A stretch of 64,000 nt of DNA from Pseudomonas delhiensis (GTDB lineage Bacteria; Pseudomonadota; Gammaproteobacteria; Pseudomonadales; Pseudomonadaceae). Positions 51,654 through 61,716 of the stretch are shown here, piece by piece. A program made the position numbers and the translations under genes. Under the pieces are notes generated by a model. The model did not search any database, had not been told where the DNA came from, and was given only the letters and a program-made list of their open reading frames with translations. The DNA lies in NCBI RefSeq assembly GCF_900187975.1, contig NZ_FZPC01000007.1, positions 1 through 64,000 on the forward strand. Direction: 5' to 3'. Numbering within the stretch: position 1 is the first letter of the stretch; every line of letters begins with the position of its first letter.

Positions 51654-52361
51654 GTAGGGCGCATAACGCCCCAGGCGTTATCCGCCGTCGACCTTCGCGC
51701 CAGGGCCAGCGGCGGATAACCGCGAACGGTTATGCGCCCTACGCACACCTCCCGCCCGGAGCGGACCTTGTCCGCGATGGCCGGAGATTCCGGCGCGGTT
51801 CGCGGATGAGATCCGCTCCTACACCGCGCCACGCACGCCATTCCCCTGTAGGAGCGCGCCCTGCGCGCGATCGCGGGCAGGGCCCGCTCCTACAGCGTGC
51901 AGGACGTTTCGGCGGCTCAGGGCCAACGGCGGATAACCGCGAACGGTTATGCGCCCTACGCACACCTCCCGCCCGTAGGAGCGGACCTTGTCCGCGATGG
52001 CCGGAGATTCCGGCGCGGTTCGCGGATGAGATCCGCTCCTACACCGCGCCACGCACGCCATTCCCCTGTAGGAGCGCGCCCTGCGCGCGATCGCGGGCAG
52101 GGCCCGCTCCTACAGCGTGCAGGACGTTTCGGCGGCTCAGGGCCAACGGCGGATAACCGCGAACGGTTATGCGCCCTACGCACACCTCCCGCCCGTAGGA
52201 GCGGACCTTGTCCGCGATGGCCGGAGATTCCGGCGCGGTTCGCGGATGAGATCCGCTCCTACACCGCGCCACGCACGCCATTCCCCTGTAGGAGCGCGCC
52301 CTGCGCGCGAAATCGCGGGCAGGGCCCGCTCCTACAGCGTGCAGGAGGTTTCGGCGGCTCA
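51654..52361. repeat. Tandem triplication of a ~220-bp REP module
   Basis: Three copies start at 51701, 51918 and 52138 (periods 217 and 220). Copies 2 and 3 differ by one substitution and a 2-base insertion; copy 1 lacks 3 bases (GTA in CCCGTAGG). Each unit contains GGTTATGCGCCCTAC, a REP palindrome GTAGGAGCGGACC...ATCCGCTCCTAC, and a second one TGTAGGAGCGCGCCC...GGGCCCGCTCCTACA. The left flank adds the complement GTAGGGCGCATAACG (51654-51668). The last copy ends at the trmB stop codon. The 720-bp gap between the 84-residue gene and trmB holds nothing else; short open frames in it are copies of the repeat and not genes. Confidence 0.95.
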
Positions 52362-53078
52362 GTCGACGCGCTGGAACTTCAGGTCCCAGACGCCATGGCC
52401 CAGGCGTTCGCCGCGGCGCTCGAACTTGGTCACCGGGCGCTCTTCCGGGCGCGGCACGTAGGTGTTGTCCGGGGACAGGTTGCGGTAGCCGGGCGCGGCG
52501 TTCATCACTTCCAGCATGTGCTCGGCGTACTGTTCCCAGTCGGTGGCCATGTGCAGGATGCCGCCGACCTTCAGCTTGCTGCGCACCAGCTCCGCCCAGG
52601 CCGGCTGGACGATGCGGCGCTTGTGGTGGCGCGCCTTGTGCCAGGGGTCGGGGAAGAACAGCAGCACGCGGTCGAGGCTGGCGTCGGCCACGCAGTCGCG
52701 CAGCACTTCCAGGGCGTCGCAGCTGTAGACGCGGATGTTGCTCAGGTCCTGCGTCAGCATGCCGTTGAGCAGCGCGCCCACGCCCGGGCGGTGCACTTCG
52801 ACGCCGATGAAGTCCTGGTCCGGCGCCGCGGCGGCCATCTCCAGGGTGGCGTGGCCCATGCCGAAGCCGATCTCGAAGGTGCGCGGGGCCTTGCGCCCGA
52901 ACACCTGGTCGAAGTCGCGCAGGCCGTCGGTCAGCTCCAGGCCGAAGCGCGGCCAGCCCTGGTCGAGGCCGCGCTGCTGGCCTTCAGTCATGCGCCCGGC
53001 GCGCATCACGAAGCTCTTGATGGTGCGCATCGGCCGGTCGGTGGCCTGCTCGGCCTGGGGCTGCTGGGTATCGCTCAT
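52359..53078 (-). CDS. trmB: tRNA (guanine-46-N7)-methyltransferase TrmB
   Basis: TrmB makes m7G46 in tRNA variable loops. The 239-residue protein has a Rossmann fold with [15 protein letters not shown], the acidic VEVHRPG and the family signature [16 protein letters not shown]. The first 35 residues are a variable extension. It is 71 bp downstream of thiG on the same strand. Its stop codon abuts the triplicated REP module. Confidence 0.95.
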   Translation of the reverse strand: MSDTQQPQAEQATDRPMRTIKSFVMRAGRMTEGQQRGLDQGWPRFGLELTDGLRDFDQVFGRKAPRTFEIGFGMGHATLEMAAAAPDQDFIGVEVHRPGVGALLNGMLTQDLSNIRVYSCDALEVLRDCVADASLDRVLLFFPDPWHKARHHKRRIVQPAWAELVRSKLKVGGILHMATDWEQYAEHMLEVMNAAPGYRNLSPDNTYVPRPEERPVTKFERRGERLGHGVWDLKFQRVD

Positions 53079-53149
53079 GTTCGGACCTTGGAAAAAACGG
53101 GGCAGTGAAAGTGACGACGGGCCGGCCCGCTCGGGGCGCCGCGCCGGGA

Positions 53150-53956
53150 TCAGCCGATCAGGCCGCTCATCGGCGAGGAGGCGCTGGCGTACAGTTTGCG
53201 CGGCATGCGCCCGGCCAGGTAGGCCAGGCGACCGGCGACGATGGCGTGCTTCATGGCTTCGGCCATCATCACCGGCTGCTGCGCGTGGGCGATGGCGGTG
53301 TTCATCAGCACCGCCTCGCAGCCCAGCTCCATGGCGATGGTGGCGTCGGAGGCGGTGCCCACGCCGGCGTCCACCAGCACCGGAACGCTGGCTTCCTCGA
53401 GGATGATGCGCAGGTTGTAGGGGTTACAGATGCCCAGGCCGGAGCCGATCAGGCCGGCCAGCGGCATCACCGCGATGCAGCCGATCTCGGCCAGATGGCG
53501 GGCGATGATCGGGTCGTCGCTGGTGTACACCATCACGTCGAAGCCGTCCTTGACCAGCACTTCGGCGGCCTTGAGGGTTTCCACGACGTTGGGGAACAGG
53601 GTCTTCTGGTCGGCCAGCACTTCCAGCTTCACCAGGTTGTGGCCGTCCAGCAGCTCGCGGGCCAGGCGGCAGGTGCGCACCGCTTCCACGGCGTCGTAGC
53701 AGCCGGCGGTGTTCGGCAGGATGGTGTAGCGGTCCGGCGGAATCACGTCGAGCAGGTTCGGCTCGCCGGGGTTCTGGCCGATGTTGGTGCGGCGCACCGC
53801 CACGGTGACGATCTGCGCGCCGGAGGCCTCGATGGCGCGGCGCGTCTCGTCGAGATCCTTGTACTTGCCGGTGCCCACCAGCAGGCGCGATTCATAGGTG
53901 CGCCCGGCGAGGGTGAAAGGCTTGTCGGCCGGCAGGGTGGAAGAGGCTTGGCTCAT
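53150..53956 (-). CDS. thiG: Thiazole synthase ThiG
   Basis: ThiG forms the thiazole phosphate of thiamine from 1-deoxyxylulose phosphate, dehydroglycine and the ThiS thiocarboxylate. The start at 53956 has GAGGAAAG upstream. The 268-residue TIM barrel has the Schiff-base lysine in [21 protein letters not shown] and [18 protein letters not shown]. It is 57 bp downstream of thiS, the sulfur carrier it uses. Confidence 0.96.
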   Translation of the reverse strand: MSQASSTLPADKPFTLAGRTYESRLLVGTGKYKDLDETRRAIEASGAQIVTVAVRRTNIGQNPGEPNLLDVIPPDRYTILPNTAGCYDAVEAVRTCRLARELLDGHNLVKLEVLADQKTLFPNVVETLKAAEVLVKDGFDVMVYTSDDPIIARHLAEIGCIAVMPLAGLIGSGLGICNPYNLRIILEEASVPVLVDAGVGTASDATIAMELGCEAVLMNTAIAHAQQPVMMAEAMKHAIVAGRLAYLAGRMPRKLYASASSPMSGLIG

Positions 53957-54013
53957 CGGATCTTTCCTCAGCAAAAGCGGGTGGGGCGGGGCCTGAATTC
54001 GGTGGACGGCGGC

Positions 54014-54214
54014 CTAGCCGCCGCCGATGGCCTGCACCACTTCCACCTGGTCACCCTCGCGGAGGGCGGTGGCGGCGTGCTGGCTGCGCGGCACTATGTC
54101 CAGGTTCAGTTCGACCGCGACGCGGCGCCCGCCCAGTTCCAGGCGCTCGAGCAGGTGGGCCACGCTCTGGCCGTCGGGCAGCTCGTAGGGTTCGCCGTTC
54201 AACTGGATATGCAT
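54014..54214 (-). CDS. thiS: Sulfur carrier protein ThiS
   Basis: ThiS is a ubiquitin-fold sulfur carrier, adenylated and thiocarboxylated at its C-terminal glycine for thiazole synthesis. The start at 54214 gives 66 residues, normal for the family. It opens MHIQLNGEPYELPDG and ends AIGGG, with the diglycine tail exposed. It is directly upstream of thiG. Frames starting further upstream were rejected because the family N-terminus begins here. Confidence 0.95.
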   Translation of the reverse strand: MHIQLNGEPYELPDGQSVAHLLERLELGGRRVAVELNLDIVPRSQHAATALREGDQVEVVQAIGGG

Positions 54215-54314
54215 GGGCAGCACCGTCGCGATTGGAGGGGTGGGCATTCTAGCCCGAGAGCCGGCGATGACCAAGGCGCAAGCGGGCCATCGGCCGGCGA
54301 TTCTGACGTCCGGG

Positions 54315-54689
54315 TCAGCCCGTCAGCCTCCAGGCCGCCAGGCCCAGGCACAGCCAGCCGGCGAGGAAGCAGACGCCGCCGATGGGGGTGATGGCGCCGA
54401 GCACCGGGGTGGCGGTCAGGGTCAGCAGGTAGAGGCTGCCGGAGAAGATCAGGATGCCGGCGACGAAGAACCCGCCGGCGAAGCCCACCAGGCGCCCGCC
54501 CAGGTGCGCCGAGAGCAGCGCCACGCCGAACAGGGCCAGGGCGTGGAGCATCTGGTAGTGCACGCCGGTCTGGAAGATCGCCAGGTAGTCGGCGCTCAGC
54601 CGGCTCTTCAGGCCATGGGCGGCGAAGGCGCCGAGGGCCACGCCGGTGAAGCCGAAGAAGGCAGCGAACAGCAGGAAGGTACGCAGCAT
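54315..54689 (-). CDS. DUF423 membrane protein
   Basis: The 124-residue protein has four hydrophobic helices and the DUF423 signature LGAFAAHGL near residue 20, with FQTGVHYQMLHALALF following. Function is unknown. It is divergent from mtgA (66 bp) and 100 bp upstream of thiS, matching PA0379 in position. Confidence 0.9.
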   Translation of the reverse strand: MLRTFLLFAAFFGFTGVALGAFAAHGLKSRLSADYLAIFQTGVHYQMLHALALFGVALLSAHLGGRLVGFAGGFFVAGILIFSGSLYLLTLTATPVLGAITPIGGVCFLAGWLCLGLAAWRLTG

Positions 54690-54755
54690 GGGAAAACTCC
54701 CTGGAGGGTCAAGCCCGTTATAATGACGCGCACTATCGCCCGGGCAAACCCCAGC

Positions 54756-55448
54756 ATGCGCAACCTACTCCGCCGCCTGTTCAAGTTCCTCGTCTATTTC
54801 GCCCTGGGCAGCGTGGCCGTGGTCATCGTCCTGCGCTGGGTGCCGCCGCCGGGCAGCATGCTGATGGTCGAGCGCAAGGTGCAGTCCTGGTTCAACGGCC
54901 AGCCCATCGACCTGCAGCGCGACTGGCGCAGCTGGGACGAGATTTCCGGCAACCTCAAGGTGGCGGTCATCGCCGGCGAGGACCAGAAGTTCGCCGAGCA
55001 CCACGGCTTCGACCTGCCGGCCATCGAGCAGGCCCTGGCCCACAACGGCCGCGGCAAGAGCATTCGCGGGGCCAGCACCATCAGCCAGCAGACCGCCAAG
55101 AACCTGTTCCTCTGGCCCGGCCGCAGTTGGCTGCGCAAGGGCCTGGAAGCCTGGTTCACGCTGCTGCTGGAGACCTTCTGGCCGAAGCAGCGCATCCTCG
55201 AGGCCTACCTGAACAGCGCCGAGTGGGACGACGGCGTGTTCGGCGCCCAGGCCGCCGCGCGCCATCACTTCGGCGTCGACGCCAGCCGCCTGTCGGCGCA
55301 GCAGGCCGCGCAGCTCGCCGCGGTGCTGCCCAACCCGCGCCAGTGGAGCGCCGCGCGCCCCAGTGGCTACGTACGCCAGCGCGCCGCCTGGATCCGCCAG
55401 CAGATGTGGCAGCTCGGCGGCCCCGACTACCTGGAGCGCCTGCGCTGA
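54756..55448 (+). CDS. mtgA: Monofunctional peptidoglycan glycosyltransferase MtgA
   Basis: MtgA polymerises lipid II into glycan strands in the periplasm. The 230-residue protein has one N-terminal anchor (FLVYFALGSVAVVIVLRWV) and a GT51 domain. GT51 motifs are AGEDQKFAEHHGFD with the catalytic Glu, GASTISQQTAKNLFLW, RKGLEAWFT and QRILEAYLNSAEW. The start at 54756 is chosen for the normal anchor position; an in-frame ATG 33 bases upstream is possible. The stop is 7 bp from the end of the convergent next gene. Confidence 0.95.
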   Translation: MRNLLRRLFKFLVYFALGSVAVVIVLRWVPPPGSMLMVERKVQSWFNGQPIDLQRDWRSWDEISGNLKVAVIAGEDQKFAEHHGFDLPAIEQALAHNGRGKSIRGASTISQQTAKNLFLWPGRSWLRKGLEAWFTLLLETFWPKQRILEAYLNSAEWDDGVFGAQAAARHHFGVDASRLSAQQAAQLAAVLPNPRQWSAARPSGYVRQRAAWIRQQMWQLGGPDYLERLR

Positions 55449-55455
55449 GCCGCGC

Positions 55456-56058
55456 TCAGTGCGCCAGGCTCTCCCGCGGCACCACCTGCAGCCAGACCAG
55501 CTCGCCATTGCGGTGCAGCAGCGTCAGGCCGCGCTCGGGGTAGATCCAGGCCTCGCCGCGGTCGGTCTGCAGGCGCAGGCGCGGCGGGCCGAAGCTGGCC
55601 ACCAGGCGGCCGACGCTCAGCGCCTGGCTGGGCGCCAGCAGCACCGAGGCCACCGCCTGCCGGCGCAGTTGCTCCAGCATGCCGTCGCTGAGCGGCTGGT
55701 CGGGCGCTCCCGGCGCCATGCCGGTGGCCCTCTGCAGGCTGCCGCGCTCCTCGTCGCTCAGCACCAGCTCGGCCTCCACCCGCCAGGGGCCGTCGGGCGT
55801 ACCCAGGGTACCGCGGTAGCTCAGCTGGGCGCCCTGCTCATCGCGGGTCAGCCACAGCGCGCCGTCCTGCCAGCTGTGCAACTGGCCGAGGTCGAGGGTG
55901 CCGTCGGCCAGGGGCCCGAACACCTCGCGTTGCCAGTCCTCCAGCCAGGCCGGCGGCGGCAGCGGCGTCGTGGAGCGCGCCACCCAGAGCCCGGCGGCGA
56001 AGGCCAGCAAGGCGAAGGCGAGGATCAGCAGGCCATGGGCCGGGCGTAGTCGGGGCAT
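55456..56058 (-). CDS. Membrane-anchored protein of unknown function
   Basis: The 200-residue protein has a single N-terminal hydrophobic helix (LLILAFALLAFAAGLWVA) and a periplasmic remainder with no domain I recognise. It matches PA0377 in position. The start at 56058 (MPRLRPAHG) is used; an ATG five codons earlier exists. It lies between rpoH (same strand, separated by a terminator) and the convergent mtgA. Confidence 0.72.
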   Translation of the reverse strand: MPRLRPAHGLLILAFALLAFAAGLWVARSTTPLPPPAWLEDWQREVFGPLADGTLDLGQLHSWQDGALWLTRDEQGAQLSYRGTLGTPDGPWRVEAELVLSDEERGSLQRATGMAPGAPDQPLSDGMLEQLRRQAVASVLLAPSQALSVGRLVASFGPPRLRLQTDRGEAWIYPERGLTLLHRNGELVWLQVVPRESLAH

Positions 56059-56083
56059 CGGGTCTCCGGGCATGCGCGGGCAG

Positions 56084-56114
56084 AAAAAAACCGCACCCCG
56101 AGGGGTGCGGTCTT
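56084..56114 (-). terminator. Terminator of rpoH
   Basis: CCGCACCCC and GGGGTGCGG pair around GA at 56091-56110. On the minus strand the stem is followed by a TTTTTTT run. It lies 24 bp past the rpoH stop. Confidence 0.92.
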
Positions 56115-56137
56115 CAGTCTAGCGGTGCAGCGGGCGC

Positions 56138-56992
<855 letters not shown>

Positions 56993-57021
56993 GCGAATCC
57001 TCCGATTCACGAAACTCGCGC

Positions 57022-57049
57022 AGTGTAGCACTGGGCGATCTGACTGCAA
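57022..57049 (-). promoter_or_regulatory. Sigma-70-like promoter of rpoH
   Basis: On the minus strand TTGCAG and TACACT are separated by 16 bases, close to the sigma-70 consensus. The -10 hexamer is about 30 bp upstream of the rpoH start codon. No other promoter of this quality was seen in the ftsX-rpoH gap. Confidence 0.5.
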
Positions 57050-57105
57050 GCGGGTGTAAAAGTTCCTTTACAGCCATGAAGAAAACAGGGGAAATCAGTC
57101 GGTTG

Positions 57106-58113
57106 TCAGCGCGGCGCCAGCTCCCGCAGGTGCCGCGCCACGGCCAGCCAGGCGCCGATCCAGCCCAGCAGCACCGCGCCTATGGTCAGCGACAGTCCGT
57201 CGTTCAAGGGCACCCCGGCCAGGGCGAAATCGCTGCCGTAGAGGCCGGCCAGGTTGACCACCGAGGCGTTCAGCCAGTTCAGGCCGAACTCCAGCAGGGC
57301 CCAGGACAGGATGCCGGCGCCCAGGCCGTAGAGCGCGCCCATATAAAGGAAGGGCCGACGCACGTAGCCGTCGGTCCCGCCGACCAGCTTGATCACCTCG
57401 ATTTCGTTACGGCGGTTTTCGATGTGCAGGCGGATGGTATTGCCGATCACCAGCAGCAGGGTCAGCACCAGCACCACGGTCAGGCCGAAGACGAAACGGT
57501 CGCCCAGCTTGAGGATGGCCGACAGCCGCTCGACCCACACCAGGTCCAGTTGGGCCTGTTGTACCCCGGGCAGCTCGGCCAGGCGTTGACGTAGCGCATC
57601 GAGCTGGTTGCGGTCGACCTGCTTGGGCGTCACCGAGATCACCGCCGGCAGCGGGTTCTCCGGCAGCTCCTTGAGCGCCTCGCCCAGGCCGGACTGTTCC
57701 TGCAGCTCTTTCAGCGCGTCCTCGCGGCTGATCAGCTGCGCCTCGATCACGTCGGGCATGCGCTCGATCTGTTCGCGCAGGTCCTGGCCCTGGTTCTCGC
57801 TGGTCTTCAGGTCCAGGTACAGGGAAATCTGCGCCGCGCGCTGCCAGGAGCCGCCCAGGCGCTCGACGTTGCCCAGCAGCAGCGACAGGCCCATGGGCAG
57901 GCTCAGGGTGATGCCCATCACCAGGCAGGTGAAGAAGCTGCCGAAAGGGTGGCCGAACAGGCGCTTGAGGCTGTCCACCAGGCTGGCGCGGTGGCTTTCG
58001 CCATAGGCGCTGAACAGCTGGCCCCAGTCGGTGGATTCCTTCTCCACGCGCTCGCGGCTCTTCTTCGGCTGCGTGCCCTCTTCCGGGGCGTGCGGCAGTT
58101 GCTGGTCGTTCAT
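57106..58113 (-). CDS. ftsX: Cell division ABC transporter permease FtsX
   Basis: FtsX is the membrane half of the FtsEX complex, which activates peptidoglycan hydrolysis at the septum. The 335-residue protein has an N-terminal cytoplasmic tail with many charged residues and a first helix (FFTCLVMGITLSLPMGLSLLL). A periplasmic domain and three C-terminal helices follow. The extracytoplasmic loop includes SAILKLGDRFVFG near the second helix. It overlaps the ftsE stop by one base (TGATG). Confidence 0.95.
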   Translation of the reverse strand: MNDQQLPHAPEEGTQPKKSRERVEKESTDWGQLFSAYGESHRASLVDSLKRLFGHPFGSFFTCLVMGITLSLPMGLSLLLGNVERLGGSWQRAAQISLYLDLKTSENQGQDLREQIERMPDVIEAQLISREDALKELQEQSGLGEALKELPENPLPAVISVTPKQVDRNQLDALRQRLAELPGVQQAQLDLVWVERLSAILKLGDRFVFGLTVVLVLTLLLVIGNTIRLHIENRRNEIEVIKLVGGTDGYVRRPFLYMGALYGLGAGILSWALLEFGLNWLNASVVNLAGLYGSDFALAGVPLNDGLSLTIGAVLLGWIGAWLAVARHLRELAPR

Positions 58114-58784
58114 CAGGCCTCCTCCTCGCGGTCCGCGATGATCCGCCCGCGCTGCAGGGTGATCATGCGATGGCGCATGCGCGCGATCAGCGCCAGGTCG
58201 TGGCTGGCGATCAGCACGGTGGTGCCGAGGCGGTTGATATCCTCGAACACGCCCATGATCTCCGAGGCCAGGCGCGGGTCGAGGTTGCCGGTGGGTTCGT
58301 CGGCGAGCAGCAGGGCCGGGCGGTGCACCACCGCGCGGGCGATGCCGACGCGCTGCTGCTGGCCGGTGGAGAGGTCGGACGGCAGGTCCTCGGCCTTCTC
58401 CTTGAGGCTCACGCGGTCCAGCGCCGCCTCCACCCGCTGGGCGATCTCCGCCTTGGGCAGGCCGAGGATCTGCAGCGGCAGGGCGACGTTGTCGAACACC
58501 GTGCGGTCGTTGAGCAACTGGTGGTTCTGGAACACCACGCCGATCTGCCGGCGCAGGAAGGGAATCTGCGCGGTGGTGATGCGCGCCAGGTCCTGGCCGC
58601 CGAGCAGCAGCTTGCCGGAGGTCGGCCGCTCCATCGCCAGGATCAGCCGCAGCAGGGTGCTCTTGCCGGCGCCGGAGTGGCCGGTGACGAAGAGGATCTC
58701 GCCGCGGTGGATGCGGAACGAGGCGTCATGCAGGCCGACGTGGCCGTTGGGATAGCGTTTGCCGACCTGCTCGAAGCGGATCAT
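58113..58784 (-). CDS. ftsE: Cell division ATP-binding protein FtsE
   Basis: FtsE is the ATPase of the FtsEX complex. The 223-residue ABC protein has Walker A GHSGAGKST, the Q-loop VVFQNHQLL, the ABC signature LSTGQQQRVGIARA, Walker B LLLADEPTGNLD and the switch His in IASHDL. The start at 58784 overlaps the ftsY stop by four bases (ATGA), so ftsY-ftsE-ftsX are translationally chained. Confidence 0.97.
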   Translation of the reverse strand: MIRFEQVGKRYPNGHVGLHDASFRIHRGEILFVTGHSGAGKSTLLRLILAMERPTSGKLLLGGQDLARITTAQIPFLRRQIGVVFQNHQLLNDRTVFDNVALPLQILGLPKAEIAQRVEAALDRVSLKEKAEDLPSDLSTGQQQRVGIARAVVHRPALLLADEPTGNLDPRLASEIMGVFEDINRLGTTVLIASHDLALIARMRHRMITLQRGRIIADREEEA

Positions 58785-60196
58785 GCGGTCTCCCGGGTCT
58801 CGAACAATGCGCGGACGAAAGCGTCGGCCTCGAAGGTGCGCAGATCGTCGATCCCTTCGCCGACGCCGATGTAGCGGATCGGCAGGCCGAACTGCTTGGC
58901 CAGGGCGAAGATCACCCCGCCCTTGGCGGTGCCGTCCAGTTTGGTCAGGGCCAGGCCGGTGAGTTCCACGGCGTTGTTGAACTGCCTGGCCTGGTTGATG
59001 GCGTTCTGCCCGGTGCCGGCGTCGAGCACCAGCAGCACCTCGTGGGGAGCCGTGTCGTCCAGCTTGCCAATGACCCGGCGCACCTTCTTCAGCTCTTCCA
59101 TCAGGTTGTCCTTGGTGTGCAGGCGCCCGGCGGTGTCGGCGATCAGCACGTCGACGCCACGGGCCTTGGCGGCCTGCACGGCGTCGAAGATCACCGAGGC
59201 CGAGTCGGCGCCGGTGTGCTGGGCGATCACCGCGATGTTGTTGCGCTCGCCCCACACCTGCAGTTGCTCCACCGCGGCGGCGCGGAAGGTGTCGCCGGCG
59301 GCCAGCATGACCTTCTTGCCGTCCATCTGCAGCTTCTTCGCCAGCTTGCCGATGGTGGTGGTCTTGCCCACGCCGTTCACCCCGACCACGAGGATCACGT
59401 AGGGCTGCTTGCCAGCCTCGATGGCCAGCGGCTGCTCCACCGGGCGCAGCAGGCCGGCCAGTTCTTCCTGCAGGGCCTTGTACAGCGCCTCGCTGTCGGC
59501 CAGCTCCTTGCGCGCCACTCGGCGGGTCAGGTTCTGCACGATGGCGGTGGTGGCCTCGACGCCGACGTCGGCGGTCAGCAGGCGCGTCTCGATCTCGTCG
59601 AGCAGGTCGTCGTCGATGGCCTTCTTGCCCAGGAACAGGCTGGCCATGCCCTCGCCGAGGCTGGCGCTGGTCTTCGACAGGCCCTGCTTGAGGCGGGCGA
59701 AGAAGCCCAGCTTGGCCGGTTCGGCCGCGGCGGGCTTCTCGACGGCGACGGGCGCGGGCGCGGCGGCCGGCGGCTGTTCCGCGACCGGAGCCGGGGCAGG
59801 CTCGACCACGGGCGCGGCGGGGGCAACGGGTGCTACCGCCTCGACCGGGGGCTGCGGTTCGCTGGCGACCTGCGGCTCGGCCGGGCGGATCGGCTCCAGC
59901 GGCTCGGCGGGCAGGCTTTCGGCCTGTGGGGCTGGCGCCAGCGGTTCGGCGGGGGCCACGGGCAGCGGCGTGCGCAGCTCGTCGACGGGCGCCGGCCGGG
60001 GTGCTTCGGCCGCCGGGGCCGGTGCGGCCGGCTCAGCCTGCGCCGCCGGGCTTTCCGCCGGCTGCGCGGGGGCCGCCTCGGCTTCGGAGGCTGGCGCTAC
60101 GGTTTCTTCGGCCTGGGGTTTCTTGCGGAACCAGCTGAACAGGCCTTTCTTGTCCCCGCCCTGCGGGGCCTTCTTGTCGTCGTTGGAACCAAACAT
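58781..60196 (-). CDS. ftsY: Signal recognition particle receptor FtsY
   Basis: FtsY is the SRP receptor GTPase that docks ribosome-nascent-chain complexes at the membrane. The 471-residue protein has a Pro/Ala/Glu-rich acidic N-terminal domain of about 150 residues with low complexity, then the four-helix N domain and G domain. G1 is GVNGVGKTT, with DTAGRLHTKDNL and the TKLDGTAKGG motif. The start at 60196 (MFGSNDDKKAPQ) is chosen over an earlier in-frame ATG because it matches family N-termini. It is first in ftsY-ftsE-ftsX. Confidence 0.96.
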   Translation of the reverse strand: MFGSNDDKKAPQGGDKKGLFSWFRKKPQAEETVAPASEAEAAPAQPAESPAAQAEPAAPAPAAEAPRPAPVDELRTPLPVAPAEPLAPAPQAESLPAEPLEPIRPAEPQVASEPQPPVEAVAPVAPAAPVVEPAPAPVAEQPPAAAPAPVAVEKPAAAEPAKLGFFARLKQGLSKTSASLGEGMASLFLGKKAIDDDLLDEIETRLLTADVGVEATTAIVQNLTRRVARKELADSEALYKALQEELAGLLRPVEQPLAIEAGKQPYVILVVGVNGVGKTTTIGKLAKKLQMDGKKVMLAAGDTFRAAAVEQLQVWGERNNIAVIAQHTGADSASVIFDAVQAAKARGVDVLIADTAGRLHTKDNLMEELKKVRRVIGKLDDTAPHEVLLVLDAGTGQNAINQARQFNNAVELTGLALTKLDGTAKGGVIFALAKQFGLPIRYIGVGEGIDDLRTFEADAFVRALFETRETA

Positions 60197-60345
60197 GAAT
60201 GGCTTGCATCTCAAGGGAGCGGCACGGGACGTGGCCGCCCGGAAAACGGATGGGTATCCTAGCATCTCCTCGCCTGCCGGGGTTAGGCGGCTGCCCGACA
60301 GTCATCCCGCCACCCAACGGGCCACCAGCAAGGATCCGTTCGACC

Positions 60346-61716
60346 ATGAAAAACCCTCCACGCCGCACGCTCGGCCTGCTCTGGGGCGTGCTCTGCCTGC
60401 CGCTGTTCGCCCTCGCCGCCGAACCCCAGCCGACCCACGAATACGTACTGGACAACGGGCTCAAGCTGGTAGTTCGCGAAGACCACCGCGCCCCCGTGGT
60501 GGTCTCCCAGCTCTGGTACAAGGTCGGCTCCAGCTACGAGACGCCCGGCCTCACCGGCCTGTCCCACGCCCTGGAGCACATGATGTTCAAGGGCAGCAGC
60601 AAGATGGGCCCGGGCGAGGCCTCGCGCATCCTGCGCGACCTCGGCGCCGAGGAGAACGCCTTCACCACCGACGACTACACCGCCTACTACCAGGTGCTGG
60701 CCAAGGACCGCCTGCCGGTGGCCTTCGAGCTGGAGGCCGACCGCATGGCGCACCTGACGCTGCCGGCCGACCAGTTCAAGAGCGAGATCGAGGTGATCAA
60801 GGAAGAACGCCGCCTGCGCACCGAGGACAAGCCCTACGCCCTGGCCTACGAGCGCTTCAAGGCGGCGGCCTACCTGTCCAGCGGCTACCACTCGCCGACC
60901 ATCGGCTGGATGGCCGACCTGCAGCGCATGACCATCGACGACCTGCGCGCCTGGTACAAGGCCTGGTACGCGCCGAACAACGCCACCCTGGTGGTGGTCG
61001 GCGACGTCCAGCCCGAGGAGGTCAGGGCCCTGGCCCAGCGCTGGTTCGGCGACATCCCGCGGCGCGAACTGCCGCCGGCGCGCAAGCCGCTGGAAGTGCC
61101 CGACCCGGGCGAGCGCCGGCTGACCCTCCAGGTGCGCACCCAACTGCCCAGCCTGATCATGGGCTTCAACGTGCCCAGCCTGGGCAGCAGCGAGAACCCG
61201 CGCGAGGTGCACGCCCTGCGGCTGATCTCCGCGCTGCTCGACGGCGGCTACAGCGCCCGCCTGTCCTCGCGCCTGGAGCGCGGCCAGGAACTGGTGGCCG
61301 GCGCCTCCGCCGCCTACGACGCCTTCGCCCGCGGCGACACCCTGTTCACCCTGAGCGCCACCCCCAACGTGCAGAAGGGCAAGACCCTGGAGCAGGTGGA
61401 GAAGGCCCTCTGGCAGCAGCTCGACGAGCTCAAGACCACCCCGCCCAGCCAGGAAGAACTGGAGCGCGTACGCGCCCAGCTGATCGCCGGGCTGGTCTTC
61501 GAGCGCGACTCCATCGCCGCCCAGGCCAGCGGCATCGGCCAGCTGGAGAGCGTCGGCCTGTCCTGGCGCCTCGCCGACCAGGACCTGGAGGCCATCCGCC
61601 AGGTCACCGCCGAAGACATCCGGAAGGCCGCCCGCACCTATTTCGTCCGTTCGCGCCTGACCCTCGCCCAGGTGCTGCCGCAAGCCGATACCGACAAGGA
61701 GCCGACCCATGAGTGA
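60346..61716 (+). CDS. M16 zinc peptidase, catalytic member
   Basis: This pitrilysin-family peptidase is predicted to be periplasmic. The 456-residue protein has a signal peptide (LGLLWGVLCLPLFALAAE). The inverted zinc motif HALEH is in LSHALEHMMFKG, with the third ligand region EIEVIKEERR about 76 residues later. The AYYQVLAKDRLP segment is typical. It overlaps the start of a second M16 gene by 8 bp. The pair corresponds to PA0372-PA0371, and the two subunits probably act together. Confidence 0.93.
   Translation: MKNPPRRTLGLLWGVLCLPLFALAAEPQPTHEYVLDNGLKLVVREDHRAPVVVSQLWYKVGSSYETPGLTGLSHALEHMMFKGSSKMGPGEASRILRDLGAEENAFTTDDYTAYYQVLAKDRLPVAFELEADRMAHLTLPADQFKSEIEVIKEERRLRTEDKPYALAYERFKAAAYLSSGYHSPTIGWMADLQRMTIDDLRAWYKAWYAPNNATLVVVGDVQPEEVRALAQRWFGDIPRRELPPARKPLEVPDPGERRLTLQVRTQLPSLIMGFNVPSLGSSENPREVHALRLISALLDGGYSARLSSRLERGQELVAGASAAYDAFARGDTLFTLSATPNVQKGKTLEQVEKALWQQLDELKTTPPSQEELERVRAQLIAGLVFERDSIAAQASGIGQLESVGLSWRLADQDLEAIRQVTAEDIRKAARTYFVRSRLTLAQVLPQADTDKEPTHE

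Noticed and set aside
51701..52361. Tandem repeats considered as a CRISPR array
   Set aside because: The unit is about 220 bp with no variable spacers and no cas genes nearby; it consists of REP palindromes.
51739..52461. Repeated 70-115 codon open frames in the REP triplication
   Set aside because: They are copies of the same repeat unit on both strands, full of Arg and Pro from palindromes, with no ribosome sites and no similarity to a protein family.
58785..59255. N-terminal extension of ftsE to 59255
   Set aside because: The extension overlaps the ftsY catalytic domain and encodes Arg-rich shadow sequence; the FtsE family starts at MIRFEQVGKRYP (58784).
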